Shown: piece by piece, positions 35,419 to 43,371 of the stretch | Layout: each line of letters begins with the position of its first letter | Position numbering within the stretch: position 1 is the stretch's first letter | Source of the DNA: Streptomyces novaecaesareae | Lineage (GTDB): Bacteria; Actinomycetota; Actinomycetes; Streptomycetales; Streptomycetaceae | NCBI RefSeq assembly: GCF_000716875.1 | Contig: NZ_JNWQ01000002.1 | Location: forward strand, 127,814 to 191,813 | Direction of reading: 5' to 3' | Length of the DNA: 64,000 bases | The notes under the pieces: model-generated | Told to the model about the DNA's origin: nothing | The model's database searches: none | What the model saw: only the letters and a program-made list of their open reading frames with translations | Program-made: the position numbers and the translations under genes

Positions 35419-35424
35419 GGGATC

Positions 35425-37272
35425 CTAAACCTCGAACTGTCCGGCGAGCTGCTCGATCTTGACGATCACGAATTCCGCGGGTTTGAGCGGCGCGAATCCG
35501 ACCACGACGTTCACCACACCGCGATTGATGTCGTCCTGCGTGGTGGTGTCCCTGTCGCACTTGACGAAATAGGCCGAGCGCGCGGACGTGCCCTGGAACG
35601 CGCCCTGCTGGAACAGCGAGTGCAGGAACGCGCCCACGTTCAGCCGGATCTGCGCCCACAGCCGCTCGTCGTTGGGCTCGAACACGACCCACTTGGTACC
35701 GCGGTAGAGGCTCTCCTCCAGCATCAGCGCGAGGCGCCGCACCGGGATGTACTTCCACTGCGAGCTGAGCGCGTCGGCGCCGGCCATGGTCCGGGCACCC
35801 CAGGCCACGGGGCCCACCACGGGGAACGTGCGCAGGCAGTTCACCGCGAGCGGGTTCAGCAGGCCGTTCTCCCGGTCCGTCAGCGGGACGGTCAGGGCGC
35901 GCACCCCGGGCAGGCCGGCCTCGGTGCCCGCCGGGGCCTTCCACACGCCCCGCTGGCCGTCGGTGCGCGCCATCACGCCGGCGATGGTGCCGGACGGCGG
36001 GAAGCCGCGCAGCCGGCCGGTGAGCTGGTCGACCAGCTCCAGGTGCGGGAAGTACAGCGCCGCGTGGTCGCTGCGCACCGAGTCGAAGGCGGACAGGCCC
36101 GCCCGGGCGGCGTCCAGCGTCGTCCACGCCTGCGGCGAGTCGACGATCAGGAACATCCGCTTCTCCACGCAGAGCGCCTGGGCGGCCGAGACCACCGTGA
36201 CGGCGTCGTCCACGTTGGCGTAGCCGGCCAGTTCGGGCAGCACCAGCAGGTTGACGTCCTGCACGTCGCGCAGGGCCTGGATGCCGGTCTTGCCCGCCTC
36301 GCTGCCGATCAGGTCGGTCAGGCCGGGGGCCCCGCCGTCCTGGCCGCCGGCGAGCGCGAAGACCGGCGGGCTGACCGAGCCCTCCAGGCCGAGGTTGTTG
36401 GCCGCCTCGCCGAGGAAGCGGACCACGTCGGCAGGGTCGGTGGAGCCGGCGACGACCTGGAGCTGCCGGCCGAACGGGCTCACCCGGGTGCCCGCGAACG
36501 CCCGCTTGCCCGGAGCGTCGGGCAGCGCGCGGAGCTTGCGCTCCAGCAGCAGGGCGAGTTCGGTGACGGTGGTCGGCGCGGCACCGTCCACGGCCGGGTC
36601 GTGGATCTTGACCGTCCGCGAGACGTCGCCGATCTTGACCTGGATCTCGGGGGTGAGGTCGGGCAGGGTGGCCGCGAACGGCTTGGAGACGGTGCCCACC
36701 GGGTCCGGTCGGCTGGCCGCCAGGACCTTCACCCGGACGACCGCCGAGCCGCTGTTCACCACCGTCTCGGCGAACCGGGGGCTGCTGTCCTGGACCGACA
36801 GGTCCGCGAAGGACTCCCGGACCGCACCCGAGGTGTCGAACACCTGCAGGTTGAACGTGTCGCCGGGAGTGGACGTCCGGTAGTCCACGGCGACCCGCAG
36901 TGCCGCGCCCCAGAGCCCCGGTTCGACGGCCGTGACGTCCAGGACCGGGGTGGCGGTGGAGGTTTGCGTCGAGTTGAGCGTGACGCCCGCGGCGGCCCCG
37001 GTGCCGGCCGCCGCGACCCGGACGACGACCGCGACCGAGCCCCCGTTGAGGAAGAACTGCTGGACGGCGTAGCTGACCGGGCTCTGCGTCGCGAGCCCGC
37101 CGAAACGGCGTTCGAAGTCCGCGAAGCTGGTGATGGTGACGGGCTGGTCGAGCGGGCCGCGCCGGGTGGCCCCGACGAAGGCCGTCACCGAGGTGCTCAC
37201 CGCGGTGATGGTACGGACGCTGCTGGGAAGCTCTTCGATGTAGACGCCCGGGTAGGTCGGTGTCGTCGGCAA
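35425..37272 (-). CDS. Contractile sheath protein
   Basis: 615 residues from TTG 37272 (MPTTPTYPGVYIEELPSSVR after decoding TTG as Met), with GGAGGGGG upstream. An upstream in-frame ATG (37401) would add 43 residues unlike any sheath N-terminus. PGVYIEE, TAFVGATRRGPLDQP, FFLNGGSVAVVVRV, and the C-terminal block WKYIPVRRLALMLEESLYRG, WVVFEPNDERLWAQIR and NRGVVNVVVGFAPLKPAEFV are universal sheath motifs. The middle ~150 residues are the variable outer domain. First gene after a leader that seems to contain the promoter of the machinery operon. Confidence 0.95.
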   Translation of the reverse strand: MPTTPTYPGVYIEELPSSVRTITAVSTSVTAFVGATRRGPLDQPVTITSFADFERRFGGLATQSPVSYAVQQFFLNGGSVAVVVRVAAAGTGAAAGVTLNSTQTSTATPVLDVTAVEPGLWGAALRVAVDYRTSTPGDTFNLQVFDTSGAVRESFADLSVQDSSPRFAETVVNSGSAVVRVKVLAASRPDPVGTVSKPFAATLPDLTPEIQVKIGDVSRTVKIHDPAVDGAAPTTVTELALLLERKLRALPDAPGKRAFAGTRVSPFGRQLQVVAGSTDPADVVRFLGEAANNLGLEGSVSPPVFALAGGQDGGAPGLTDLIGSEAGKTGIQALRDVQDVNLLVLPELAGYANVDDAVTVVSAAQALCVEKRMFLIVDSPQAWTTLDAARAGLSAFDSVRSDHAALYFPHLELVDQLTGRLRGFPPSGTIAGVMARTDGQRGVWKAPAGTEAGLPGVRALTVPLTDRENGLLNPLAVNCLRTFPVVGPVAWGARTMAGADALSSQWKYIPVRRLALMLEESLYRGTKWVVFEPNDERLWAQIRLNVGAFLHSLFQQGAFQGTSARSAYFVKCDRDTTTQDDINRGVVNVVVGFAPLKPAEFVIVKIEQLAGQFEV

Positions 37273-37501
37273 ATTCCCCCTCCGTTCACTTCGTGCATCA
37301 AGGGACCTGGAGATATGGATTCGAATGGCGGCCTCATTGGCCGCGAGGCCCCGATGCATTGGTGGCAGGCCCAGTTTCATATTCTGGTGACTGTTCGTCA
37401 AGACAAATAACTGGGAAGGCCAATTGTATTACTGTGTTTATTGTGTGGGGGTTGCGGAATCCGGGATTCCGAAACCCCCGCGCGCGGTGCCCGGCCGGCC
37501 G
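37273..37501 (-). promoter_or_regulatory. Leader between lysis cassette and sheath, AT-rich
   Basis: Unlike the rest of the CIS string, this 229-base gap has clear AT-rich parts (for example 37381-37440) and a strong hairpin next to the holin end. A minus-strand TTGACG lies at 37396-37401, but no -10 box at standard spacing is evident. The structural operon probably has its own promoter here, separate from the lysis genes. Confidence 0.35.
37447..37479. terminator. 15-bp stem-loop after the holin-like gene
   Basis: Inverted repeat GGGGGTTGCGGAATC / GATTCCGAAACCCCC with loop CGG and a single mismatch, starting 22 bases after the holin-like stop on the minus strand. Likely ends the lysis transcript before the sheath operon. 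Confidence 0.65.
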
Positions 37502-37930
37502 TCAGCCGCCTTCGGGCATGTTCCGGTAGTCGGGTCGGGAGGGCGTGGTTGGCGTCGTGGGCGCAGGTGCAGGTGCAGGTGCAGGTGCAGGTGCAGGTGC
37601 AGGTGCGGGCGTGGGCGCGGTGGTGGGTGCGGGTGCGGGCGCAGGCTCGGTGGTGGGCGCGGGCACGGGCGCGGGCGCGGTCGGCGGAGTGGCCGCCGGC
37701 GGCTGGTAGGACGGCGGCCGGGCGGCCCCCAGGAACCAGCCCCACGTCGCGCCGAACCGGTGCTCCAGGAACCGGAACACCGCGTAGTAGACCGTGCCGA
37801 AGCCGGTGACCAGGGCGGAGGTGACGGAGGCGTCGTCCAGGCGGATGCCGAGCCGCGCGGCCTGCACCACGAGGAACGCCACGATGTAGGGCACGCAGGT
37901 GCGCCACAGGGACAGGGCGAGTTGGTACAT
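37502..37930 (-). CDS. Holin-like small membrane protein
   Basis: 142 residues from ATG 37930, 19 bases after the lysin stop. N-terminal half has two hydrophobic helices (about 9-28, TCVPYIVAFLVVQAARLGI; about 38-58, TSALVTGFGTVYYAVFRFLE), and the YYAVFRFLEHRFG pattern resembles actinophage holins (YYxxVRxLE). The C-terminal half is a Pro/Ala/Thr repeat tail encoded in part by a perfect hexanucleotide repeat. It would form holes that let the lysin reach the wall. No signal peptide. Confidence moderate because holins diverge strongly. Confidence 0.65.
   Translation of the reverse strand: MYQLALSLWRTCVPYIVAFLVVQAARLGIRLDDASVTSALVTGFGTVYYAVFRFLEHRFGATWGWFLGAARPPSYQPPAATPPTAPAPVPAPTTEPAPAPAPTTAPTPAPAPAPAPAPAPAPAPTTPTTPSRPDYRNMPEGG
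37563..37604. repeat. (GCAGGT)7 hexanucleotide repeat
   Basis: Seven perfect tandem GCAGGT units, coding for an Ala-Pro repeat in the holin-like protein on the minus strand. Gain or loss of a unit would keep the frame and alter tail length by two residues. Confidence 0.95.
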
Positions 37931-37949
37931 CGATCCTCCTCAGCCGACG

Positions 37950-39686
37950 TCAGCCGGCGACCGTGAAGCCGTGCGCCTGGCCCAGCCTCGTCAGCGAGTT
38001 GATGCCGGGGATGCCGTCCGCCTGCTGCCCGCTGTACCCGTACCTGCTTTGCAGGGCGGAGTAGGCGTCGATGGTCCTGGTGCCGAACGAACCGTCGACC
38101 CACTGCCGATCGAGCAGCCCCTCGGCGCAGAGCGCCTGCTCCACCGTGTACACGTCGTCCGCGTACGTGGTGGCGCCCTCGGCCGCGCCCGGGTCCTGGC
38201 GGGCGGCCGCGACCACCCGGGACTTCGACACCTCGGCCAGCGGGATCGGCCCGCCCAGCAGTCGGCGCAGCGAGGTCTCGCCCGGCACGCCGTCCGCGTC
38301 CCCGCCCGAGTACCCCAGACTGCGCTGGTAGTCGGCGTAGTTGAGGGTGTCGGCGTCGGTCCAGTCCGGGCCGGGGCCCTGACCGTAGTGCGAACCGAAG
38401 CCCGCCGTCACCAGTGCCTCGCCGACCATGGTGACCTGCGGACCGTGCGCCCCGTAGCCGTACGGCAGGCCGCCGACGCTGCTCTGGTAGCGGGCCGGTG
38501 TCGGGTCGGGCTGCGGCGCGGGCTGTGGCGGCGGTGTGACCACCGTCCCGGACGGGCGAGGCGCACCGGATTGCACCCAGGCGTACAGCGCCGGGCCGGG
38601 GCAGTCGGTCGAGTAGCCGTCCTGGTGCCCCTTGATCTCCGCTCCCGCCGGGCCCTGTTGCTCGCAGTACTCGATCGCGTCCCGCAGACCGTTGAGCTGG
38701 TCCGGGGTCGGCTCCGTGGACCCGGAGGAGCCGACCAGCCCGCACACCGCGTAGTGGGCCTCGTTGAGCGGGACGTCGCCGTTGGCACTGTTGCGCCGGT
38801 TCAGGCCGCGGCCCTCGAACACGAAGCCGTGTTCGCAGACCACGAAGCTGTAGCCGATGTCCGACCAGCCGTCGTCGTCCATGTGCGAGGCCTGGAGGCG
38901 CCGCACGTAGGCCGGGCAGGTGTCGTGGGCGCCGAAGTCGTACTGGGTGCCGAGGTAGTGCACCTTCACCCCGGCGCGCGGACCGGCGTACGGGATCGAG
39001 CCGTTGGGCTCGCGCCACGGTCGCGCGCCCCACTGGTCCCGGCTCACCAGCTGCAGTCCCGGCCAGCCGGCCGGCTGCGGCGCGGGCGTCGGTGTCGGAT
39101 CGGGTGCGGGAGTCGGGCCGGGGCCCGGGGTGAGACCGGCCCACGCCTTCAGGTCGTCCAGCGAGCCGTTGAAGACGTCCGCGTCGAGCGGATCGTCGCT
39201 GTACTGGTGGAATCGCCAGGACGCCTGGATCCGCGGCGAACCCGCGGACACGTAGTCCGCGATCCACAGGAAGTCACCCGCGTTGTCGTCGGTCCGGAAC
39301 CAGTAGTCCCGGTTGGTGTAGAGCCCGACCAGATGGTCCGGGTAGCGCTGCTTGACCGCCGCCAGCCACTGGTTCTTCGCCGCGGTCGCGTCGTCGTCAC
39401 CGACCGACTGCCCGTACGGCTCGAAGTCCAGCACCAACAGCTCGCCCGCGGGGACCTGCCCGACGACCCGGCAGAAGTGCTCGACCTCGCCGTCGACCGG
39501 GTTCTCCGCGTGCAGGAAGTGGTAGTGCCCGACCACCAGCCCCCGCCCCCGGGCGTCCGCGAGCTTGTCGGCGTAGCCCGACTGACCGGTGCGGCCGCCC
39601 TCGGTGGCCTTGATGAAGACGAACTCCGCATCCCCCGGAATGCCCGACTGGAAGTCGGAGACGTCATAACCCTTCGCGTTTGCCAT
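37950..39686 (-). CDS. Two-domain cell-wall lysin: GH25 muramidase plus zinc amidase
   Basis: 578 residues from ATG 39686 (GGGGGAG ribosome site; ATG/GTG codons further up lack one). Residues 5-200: GH25 fold, KGYDVSDFQ and the catalytic LDFEP pair (Asp87, Glu89). About 225-400: type-2 amidase/PGRP domain with VHYLG, SDIGYSFVV, KGHQDGYSTDCPG, so metal ligands His, His and Cys are present. C-terminal: two peptidoglycan-binding-like modules (DADGVPGETSLRRLLG and QADGIPGINSLTRLG). No signal peptide, so release needs holin or lysis. Starts the CIS string next to a holin-like gene. Alternative: a vegetative autolysin; the position argues for a CIS/phage lysin. Confidence 0.85.
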   Translation of the reverse strand: MANAKGYDVSDFQSGIPGDAEFVFIKATEGGRTGQSGYADKLADARGRGLVVGHYHFLHAENPVDGEVEHFCRVVGQVPAGELLVLDFEPYGQSVGDDDATAAKNQWLAAVKQRYPDHLVGLYTNRDYWFRTDDNAGDFLWIADYVSAGSPRIQASWRFHQYSDDPLDADVFNGSLDDLKAWAGLTPGPGPTPAPDPTPTPAPQPAGWPGLQLVSRDQWGARPWREPNGSIPYAGPRAGVKVHYLGTQYDFGAHDTCPAYVRRLQASHMDDDGWSDIGYSFVVCEHGFVFEGRGLNRRNSANGDVPLNEAHYAVCGLVGSSGSTEPTPDQLNGLRDAIEYCEQQGPAGAEIKGHQDGYSTDCPGPALYAWVQSGAPRPSGTVVTPPPQPAPQPDPTPARYQSSVGGLPYGYGAHGPQVTMVGEALVTAGFGSHYGQGPGPDWTDADTLNYADYQRSLGYSGGDADGVPGETSLRRLLGGPIPLAEVSKSRVVAAARQDPGAAEGATTYADDVYTVEQALCAEGLLDRQWVDGSFGTRTIDAYSALQSRYGYSGQQADGIPGINSLTRLGQAHGFTVAG

Positions 39687-39949
39687 CAGGAAGCTCCCCC
39701 TTCGCGCCGATGGCAGCCATGACCGGCCCGCCCCGAACACGAGGCGCGACGCCGGCCAGAGCGTCATGCTCACTCCACATTACAACTCGCGAATGGTCAA
39801 CTCACCTGAATCACAAGAGTTTTACGTGCTGCCATCGTCCCCCGCAGTGGCCCGTTCCACAGAAATATGCCACTGGCACTGATGGTTGGGACCTCAGCCT
39901 CGTCCCCGCACCCGCCCCCGAACGGGCTGGGAGGCGCCATCGCCCGGGG
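39687..39949. other. Intergenic region before the lysin
   Basis: About 263 bases between the lysin start and the ROK stop. Contains a less GC-rich patch (39770-39850) that most likely holds the lysin promoter. No other gene or repeat seen. Confidence 0.4.
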
Positions 39950-41203
39950 TCACCCTCTGGGCTGCATCAACTGTGGCTGCCTGTCGCCCTGGCGTTGCTC
40001 CGAGATGCGGGTGAGCGTCTCCAGCGGTCGAGTGAGCACCTCGGAGAACGCCAGTTCGGCGGCGCCGATCAGGACGGTGTCGCCGCCGAGTGAGCTGACT
40101 CGCAGCCGCAGGTGCTCCCGCACCGCGGCGAGGGCGTTGGTGTTGATCCGGCTGCGCACCTGTGCGGCGGATCCGAGGAAGACGTCCCGGAGGGTGCCGC
40201 CGAGGATGACCAGATCCGGATCGAAGAGGTTGACGAGGTTCGCGATGCCGATGCCGAGCCAGTCCGCGACGCGGTGCAGAGCCGCACGCGCGGTGACGTC
40301 TCCGAGGTCGGCGGCGATGACCACCGACCGTACGGCGTCGACCCCGGTGACGCCGCCGTCCCGACCGGCGGCCTCCAGGAGGGCGCGCTCACCTGCCTCG
40401 GCTTCCAGGCAGCCGTGGGCGCCGCAGCCGCACGGCCGCCCCTGGTACGGGTTGACGTTCATGTGGCCGATCTCGCCGGCGTATCCGCGCTCGCCCCGCA
40501 GGAGTTCACCGTCGGTGATCACTCCGGCGCCGATCCCGACCTCGCCGTGGAGGTAGACGAGGTTCTGGCATTCTCGGCCGATGCCGCGCCGGTGCTCGGC
40601 GAGCGCGCCGAGATTGGCCTCGTTGGCGACGAGGACCGGGACGTCCAGGCGGAGCCGGTCGGCGAAGGCACCGGCGAAGTCGACGCCCTGCCAGCCCATG
40701 TTGGGGGTGAGGGTGACCAGCCCGTCGGGGTGGCGGACGATGCCGCGCACCGCCACGGCGACGCCGACGCACGAACTGCCGGCCGGTGCGCGGGCCAGCA
40801 TCTCGTGGGCGAATCCGGCGAGGATGGCGGCCACGCGCGCGGGGTCCTGCGGGTGCCCGTCGGGCCAGGGGCACTCGCGCCGGTCCAGGAACACGCCGCC
40901 GAGGCCGATGAGGGCCGCCGCCAGGCGCTCCACGCCCACGTCCACCGCCAGGACGTGCACGCGGGTGGACTCCGGCTTCACGACCAGCGAGGGCCGCCCG
41001 GCCCGGCCGGTTTCCTGCGGCAGCTCCTCGCGGACCAGGCCCGCGGCCGTCAGATCGCCGACCAGACCCAGGATGGTGCTGCGGTTGAGGCCGAGCCGGG
41101 TCGCCAGGACGGCGCGCGAGGTGGGCCCGTCGAAGTGGACGAGGCGCAGCAGGGCGCCCAGGTTGTGCTGGCGGACCTCTTCCTGGGAAGGACCGGCTTT
41201 CAT
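39950..41203 (-). CDS. rok7B7: ROK-family regulator, Rok7B7-like
   Basis: 417 residues from ATG 41203. N-terminal winged helix (SRAVLATRLGLNRSTILGLVGDLTAAGLV) followed by a ROK domain with HGEVGIGAGVI, GYAGEIGHMNVN and the zinc motif GRPCGCGAHGCLEAEAG. The gene follows xylF-xylG-xylH on the same strand, separated by a short duplicated leader. In Streptomyces coelicolor the Rok7B7 regulator (SCO6008) also sits beside xylFGH and affects xylose transport, carbon catabolite regulation and antibiotic genes. I infer orthology from context and domain architecture; regulation of the CIS or PKS here is not shown. Confidence 0.8.
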   Translation of the reverse strand: MKAGPSQEEVRQHNLGALLRLVHFDGPTSRAVLATRLGLNRSTILGLVGDLTAAGLVREELPQETGRAGRPSLVVKPESTRVHVLAVDVGVERLAAALIGLGGVFLDRRECPWPDGHPQDPARVAAILAGFAHEMLARAPAGSSCVGVAVAVRGIVRHPDGLVTLTPNMGWQGVDFAGAFADRLRLDVPVLVANEANLGALAEHRRGIGRECQNLVYLHGEVGIGAGVITDGELLRGERGYAGEIGHMNVNPYQGRPCGCGAHGCLEAEAGERALLEAAGRDGGVTGVDAVRSVVIAADLGDVTARAALHRVADWLGIGIANLVNLFDPDLVILGGTLRDVFLGSAAQVRSRINTNALAAVREHLRLRVSSLGGDTVLIGAAELAFSEVLTRPLETLTRISEQRQGDRQPQLMQPRG

Positions 41204-41247
41204 GGCTGGCGACCCTCATCGTTGGGGCTGGCGACCCTCATCGTTGG
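41204..41247. repeat. Perfect 22-bp tandem duplication before the ROK gene
   Basis: GGCTGGCGACCCTCATCGTTGG occurs twice without gap. The stop codon of the permease gene (41238-41240) lies in one copy and the ribosome-binding GAGGG appears in both, so the ROK gene has a doubled leader. Confidence 0.9.
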
Positions 41248-42515
41248 GCTGAGCGGCGGCGGGACATTGCGTCCACACCGGCGGCCACCAGCAGAACCGA
41301 TCCCGTGACAGCGTACTTGACGCCTGAGGAGTACCCCATCAGGCCCATACCGTTCTGGATCACCGCGACGACCAGGCCGCCCAGCACGGCGTCGACGACG
41401 CGGCCGCGACCGCCGAACAGGCTCGTGCCGCCGATGACGGCGCTGCCGACGGCGAGCAGCAGGACGTTGCTCCCGCCGGTGTTGGGGTCCACGGAGTTGC
41501 CCCGGGAGGCGGCGATGATGCCGCCGACGGCCGCCAGGCAGGAGCAGATGACGAAGGCGGCGGTTCGGATGAAGGCGACGTTGATCCCGGCCCGGCGGGC
41601 GGCTTCCGGGCTGCCGCCCACGGCGTAGATGTGCAGGCCGAAGCCGGTCCGCTGCAGGGTGAACGTCCCGAGCAGGAGGAGCGCCCCGATCACGGGCACG
41701 ACGATGGGCACGCCCTTGAGGGAGCTGACGATGACGTTGCGGCTGCGCTCCTGGTTGAGCAGGAACACGGCCGCGCCCCCGAGCACGACGACGGCGCCGG
41801 TCCGGATGGCGAGGAGCGCCATCGGGGTTCCGGCGAGGCCCCGGCCGAGCCGGTCGCGGCTGCGGCGCAGTTGCAGGACGGCGTAGCCGACGGCGCAGCC
41901 GGCCAGCAGGACCCAGCCGAGGACGGGGCTGAGGTTGTCGTTCGCGATGGCCAGGATGGTCGGGTCCTTGACCGAGACGTTCGTGCCTTCCTTCAGCAGG
42001 ATCAGGACGACGCCCTGGAAGCCGAGGAACGCGGCCAGCGTCACCACGAAGGAGGGGATTCCGACCTTGGCGACGAGCGTGCCGATGAGCAGGCCGATGA
42101 CCGCGCCGGTCAGCATGGCGGCGGTCACCGCGGCGTACCAGGGCCAGCCGTGGTCGGTCAGCAGGATGGCCAGGACCGCGGCGCAGACACCACTGGCGTA
42201 GCCGGCCGACAGGTCGATCTCGCCGAGGAGCAGGACGAACACCAGCCCCATGGCGATGGCGATGCTGCCCGAGCTCTGGGTGAGCAGGTTGGCGAAGTTC
42301 AGGTTGGACAGGAAGACCGGGCGCAGGACGGCGAAGAACACGCACAGGACGATCAGGCCGGCGATGGCGGGAAGGGCACCGAGCTCGCCCGCGCGCACCT
42401 GCGCGAGGTAGCTGCGGCCGACGTCCCCCAGGCGGGCGGTCGGGGACGGGCCTTCCTCGGAGTCGGTGGGGCGGTTCGGCCGCTCGGGCTTCTGGGGGGC
42501 GAGGGCGGAGGTCAT
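41238..42515 (-). CDS. xylH: Xylose-type ABC transporter permease
   Basis: 425 residues from ATG 42515, four-base overlap with the ATPase gene. About ten membrane helices with the BPD_transp_2/RbsC-type conserved parts ILLLGEIDLSAGYASGVCA and GTTSLFGGRGRVVDAVLGG-like SAVIGGTSLFGGRGR. Insert with long Leu-rich helices in the middle (VVLGGAAVFLLNQERSRN) is as in XylH. N-terminal 50 residues are polar. Forms the inner-membrane channel of the XylF-XylG-XylH importer. Downstream ROK gene is probably cotranscribed. Confidence 0.88.
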   Translation of the reverse strand: MTSALAPQKPERPNRPTDSEEGPSPTARLGDVGRSYLAQVRAGELGALPAIAGLIVLCVFFAVLRPVFLSNLNFANLLTQSSGSIAIAMGLVFVLLLGEIDLSAGYASGVCAAVLAILLTDHGWPWYAAVTAAMLTGAVIGLLIGTLVAKVGIPSFVVTLAAFLGFQGVVLILLKEGTNVSVKDPTILAIANDNLSPVLGWVLLAGCAVGYAVLQLRRSRDRLGRGLAGTPMALLAIRTGAVVVLGGAAVFLLNQERSRNVIVSSLKGVPIVVPVIGALLLLGTFTLQRTGFGLHIYAVGGSPEAARRAGINVAFIRTAAFVICSCLAAVGGIIAASRGNSVDPNTGGSNVLLLAVGSAVIGGTSLFGGRGRVVDAVLGGLVVAVIQNGMGLMGYSSGVKYAVTGSVLLVAAGVDAMSRRRSAQR

Positions 42516-43291
42516 ACGGCGGCTCCGTTGGGGGTGGTCCGAGGGCCCAGGTTGCCGCTGCGGCCCGCGGTGATCAGTTCGACGACCTGTGCGTGTGTCA
42601 CGTCGGAGGCCTTGACCTGAGCGGCCATCCGTCCGAGGTGCAGTGCGGCTATCCGGTCGGAGACCGCGAAGACGTCGTTCATGTTGTGCGAGATGAGCAC
42701 GACGGCCAGGCCGTTGTCGGCCAGCCGGCGCACGAGTTCCAGGACCTGCGCGGTCTGGGCGACGCCGAGGGCCGCGGTGGGCTCGTCGAGGACCACGAGC
42801 TTGCTGTTCCACAGCACCGCCTTGGCGATGGCGACGGTCTGGCGCTGGCCGCCGGAGAGGCTGGAGACCTTCTGGCGAAGGGACTTGACGGTGCGCACCG
42901 AGAGTCCCCGGAGCGTCGCGGCGGCCATCTCCTCCATGGTCGAGTCGTCGAGCACCATGCCGCGGCGCTTCTCCCGCCCCAGGAACATGTTCTGCACGAT
43001 GTCGAGGTTGTCGCACAGTGCGAGGTCCTGGTAGACGATCTCCACCCCGAGCGCGGCGGCGTCGCGCGGGCTGTGCACCTGAACCGGCTGACCGTCGAAG
43101 AGGTAGTCCCCCGCGTCGATGGGGTGGATGCCGCCGATGCACTTGACGAGCGTCGACTTGCCGGCGCCGTTGTCGCCGACGAGTGCGGTGACCTCCCCCG
43201 CGTAGGCGCTGAACGCGATGTCGTGCAGGACCTGGACGGGGCCGAAGCTCTTGTCGATCCCGCGCAACTCGAGAGTCGGTGTCTCTGTCAT
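42512..43291 (-). CDS. xylG: Xylose-type ABC transporter ATP-binding protein (single domain)
   Basis: 259 residues from ATG 43291. Walker A GDNGAGKST, signature LSGGQRQ, Walker B KLVVLDEPTAALG and H-loop ISHNM are visible. E. coli XylG has two fused ATPase domains; the single-domain form here is common in actinobacteria, so two copies are expected to dimerise. Overlaps xylH by four bases; a stem-loop separates it from xylF, fitting higher expression of the binding protein. Confidence 0.9.
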   Translation of the reverse strand: MTETPTLELRGIDKSFGPVQVLHDIAFSAYAGEVTALVGDNGAGKSTLVKCIGGIHPIDAGDYLFDGQPVQVHSPRDAAALGVEIVYQDLALCDNLDIVQNMFLGREKRRGMVLDDSTMEEMAAATLRGLSVRTVKSLRQKVSSLSGGQRQTVAIAKAVLWNSKLVVLDEPTAALGVAQTAQVLELVRRLADNGLAVVLISHNMNDVFAVSDRIAALHLGRMAAQVKASDVTHAQVVELITAGRSGNLGPRTTPNGAAV

Positions 43292-43317
43292 GGGTGAGGC
43301 TCCTGGGGATTGGCGGG

Positions 43318-43351
43318 GTGGGCCCCGCGCCACCGGCGGCGCGGGGCCCAC
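43318..43351. terminator. 14-bp stem-loop between xylF and xylG
   Basis: Perfect inverted repeat GTGGGCCCCGCGCC / GGCGCGGGGCCCAC with six-base loop, 21 bases after the xylF stop on the minus strand. Typical intercistronic hairpin that stabilises or limits transcript so the binding protein is made in excess. Confidence 0.75.
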
Positions 43352-43371
43352 GGGTAGGGCCGGCGCTCGCG

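Noticed and set aside
37273..37401. ATG at 37401 as start of the sheath protein
   Set aside because: Adds 43 residues unrelated to sheaths; TTG at 37272 has GGAGGGGG upstream and gives the canonical PTYPGVYIEE N-terminus.
8788..39686. Prophage or tailocin from a temperate phage
   Set aside because: No head, portal, terminase, integrase, repressor or attachment site; instead AAA+ ATPase, DUF4255 and DUF4157 genes typical of CIS.
8788..39686. Type VI secretion system
   Set aside because: No TssJ/TssL/TssM membrane complex or ClpV; a single fused sheath protein rather than TssB/TssC.
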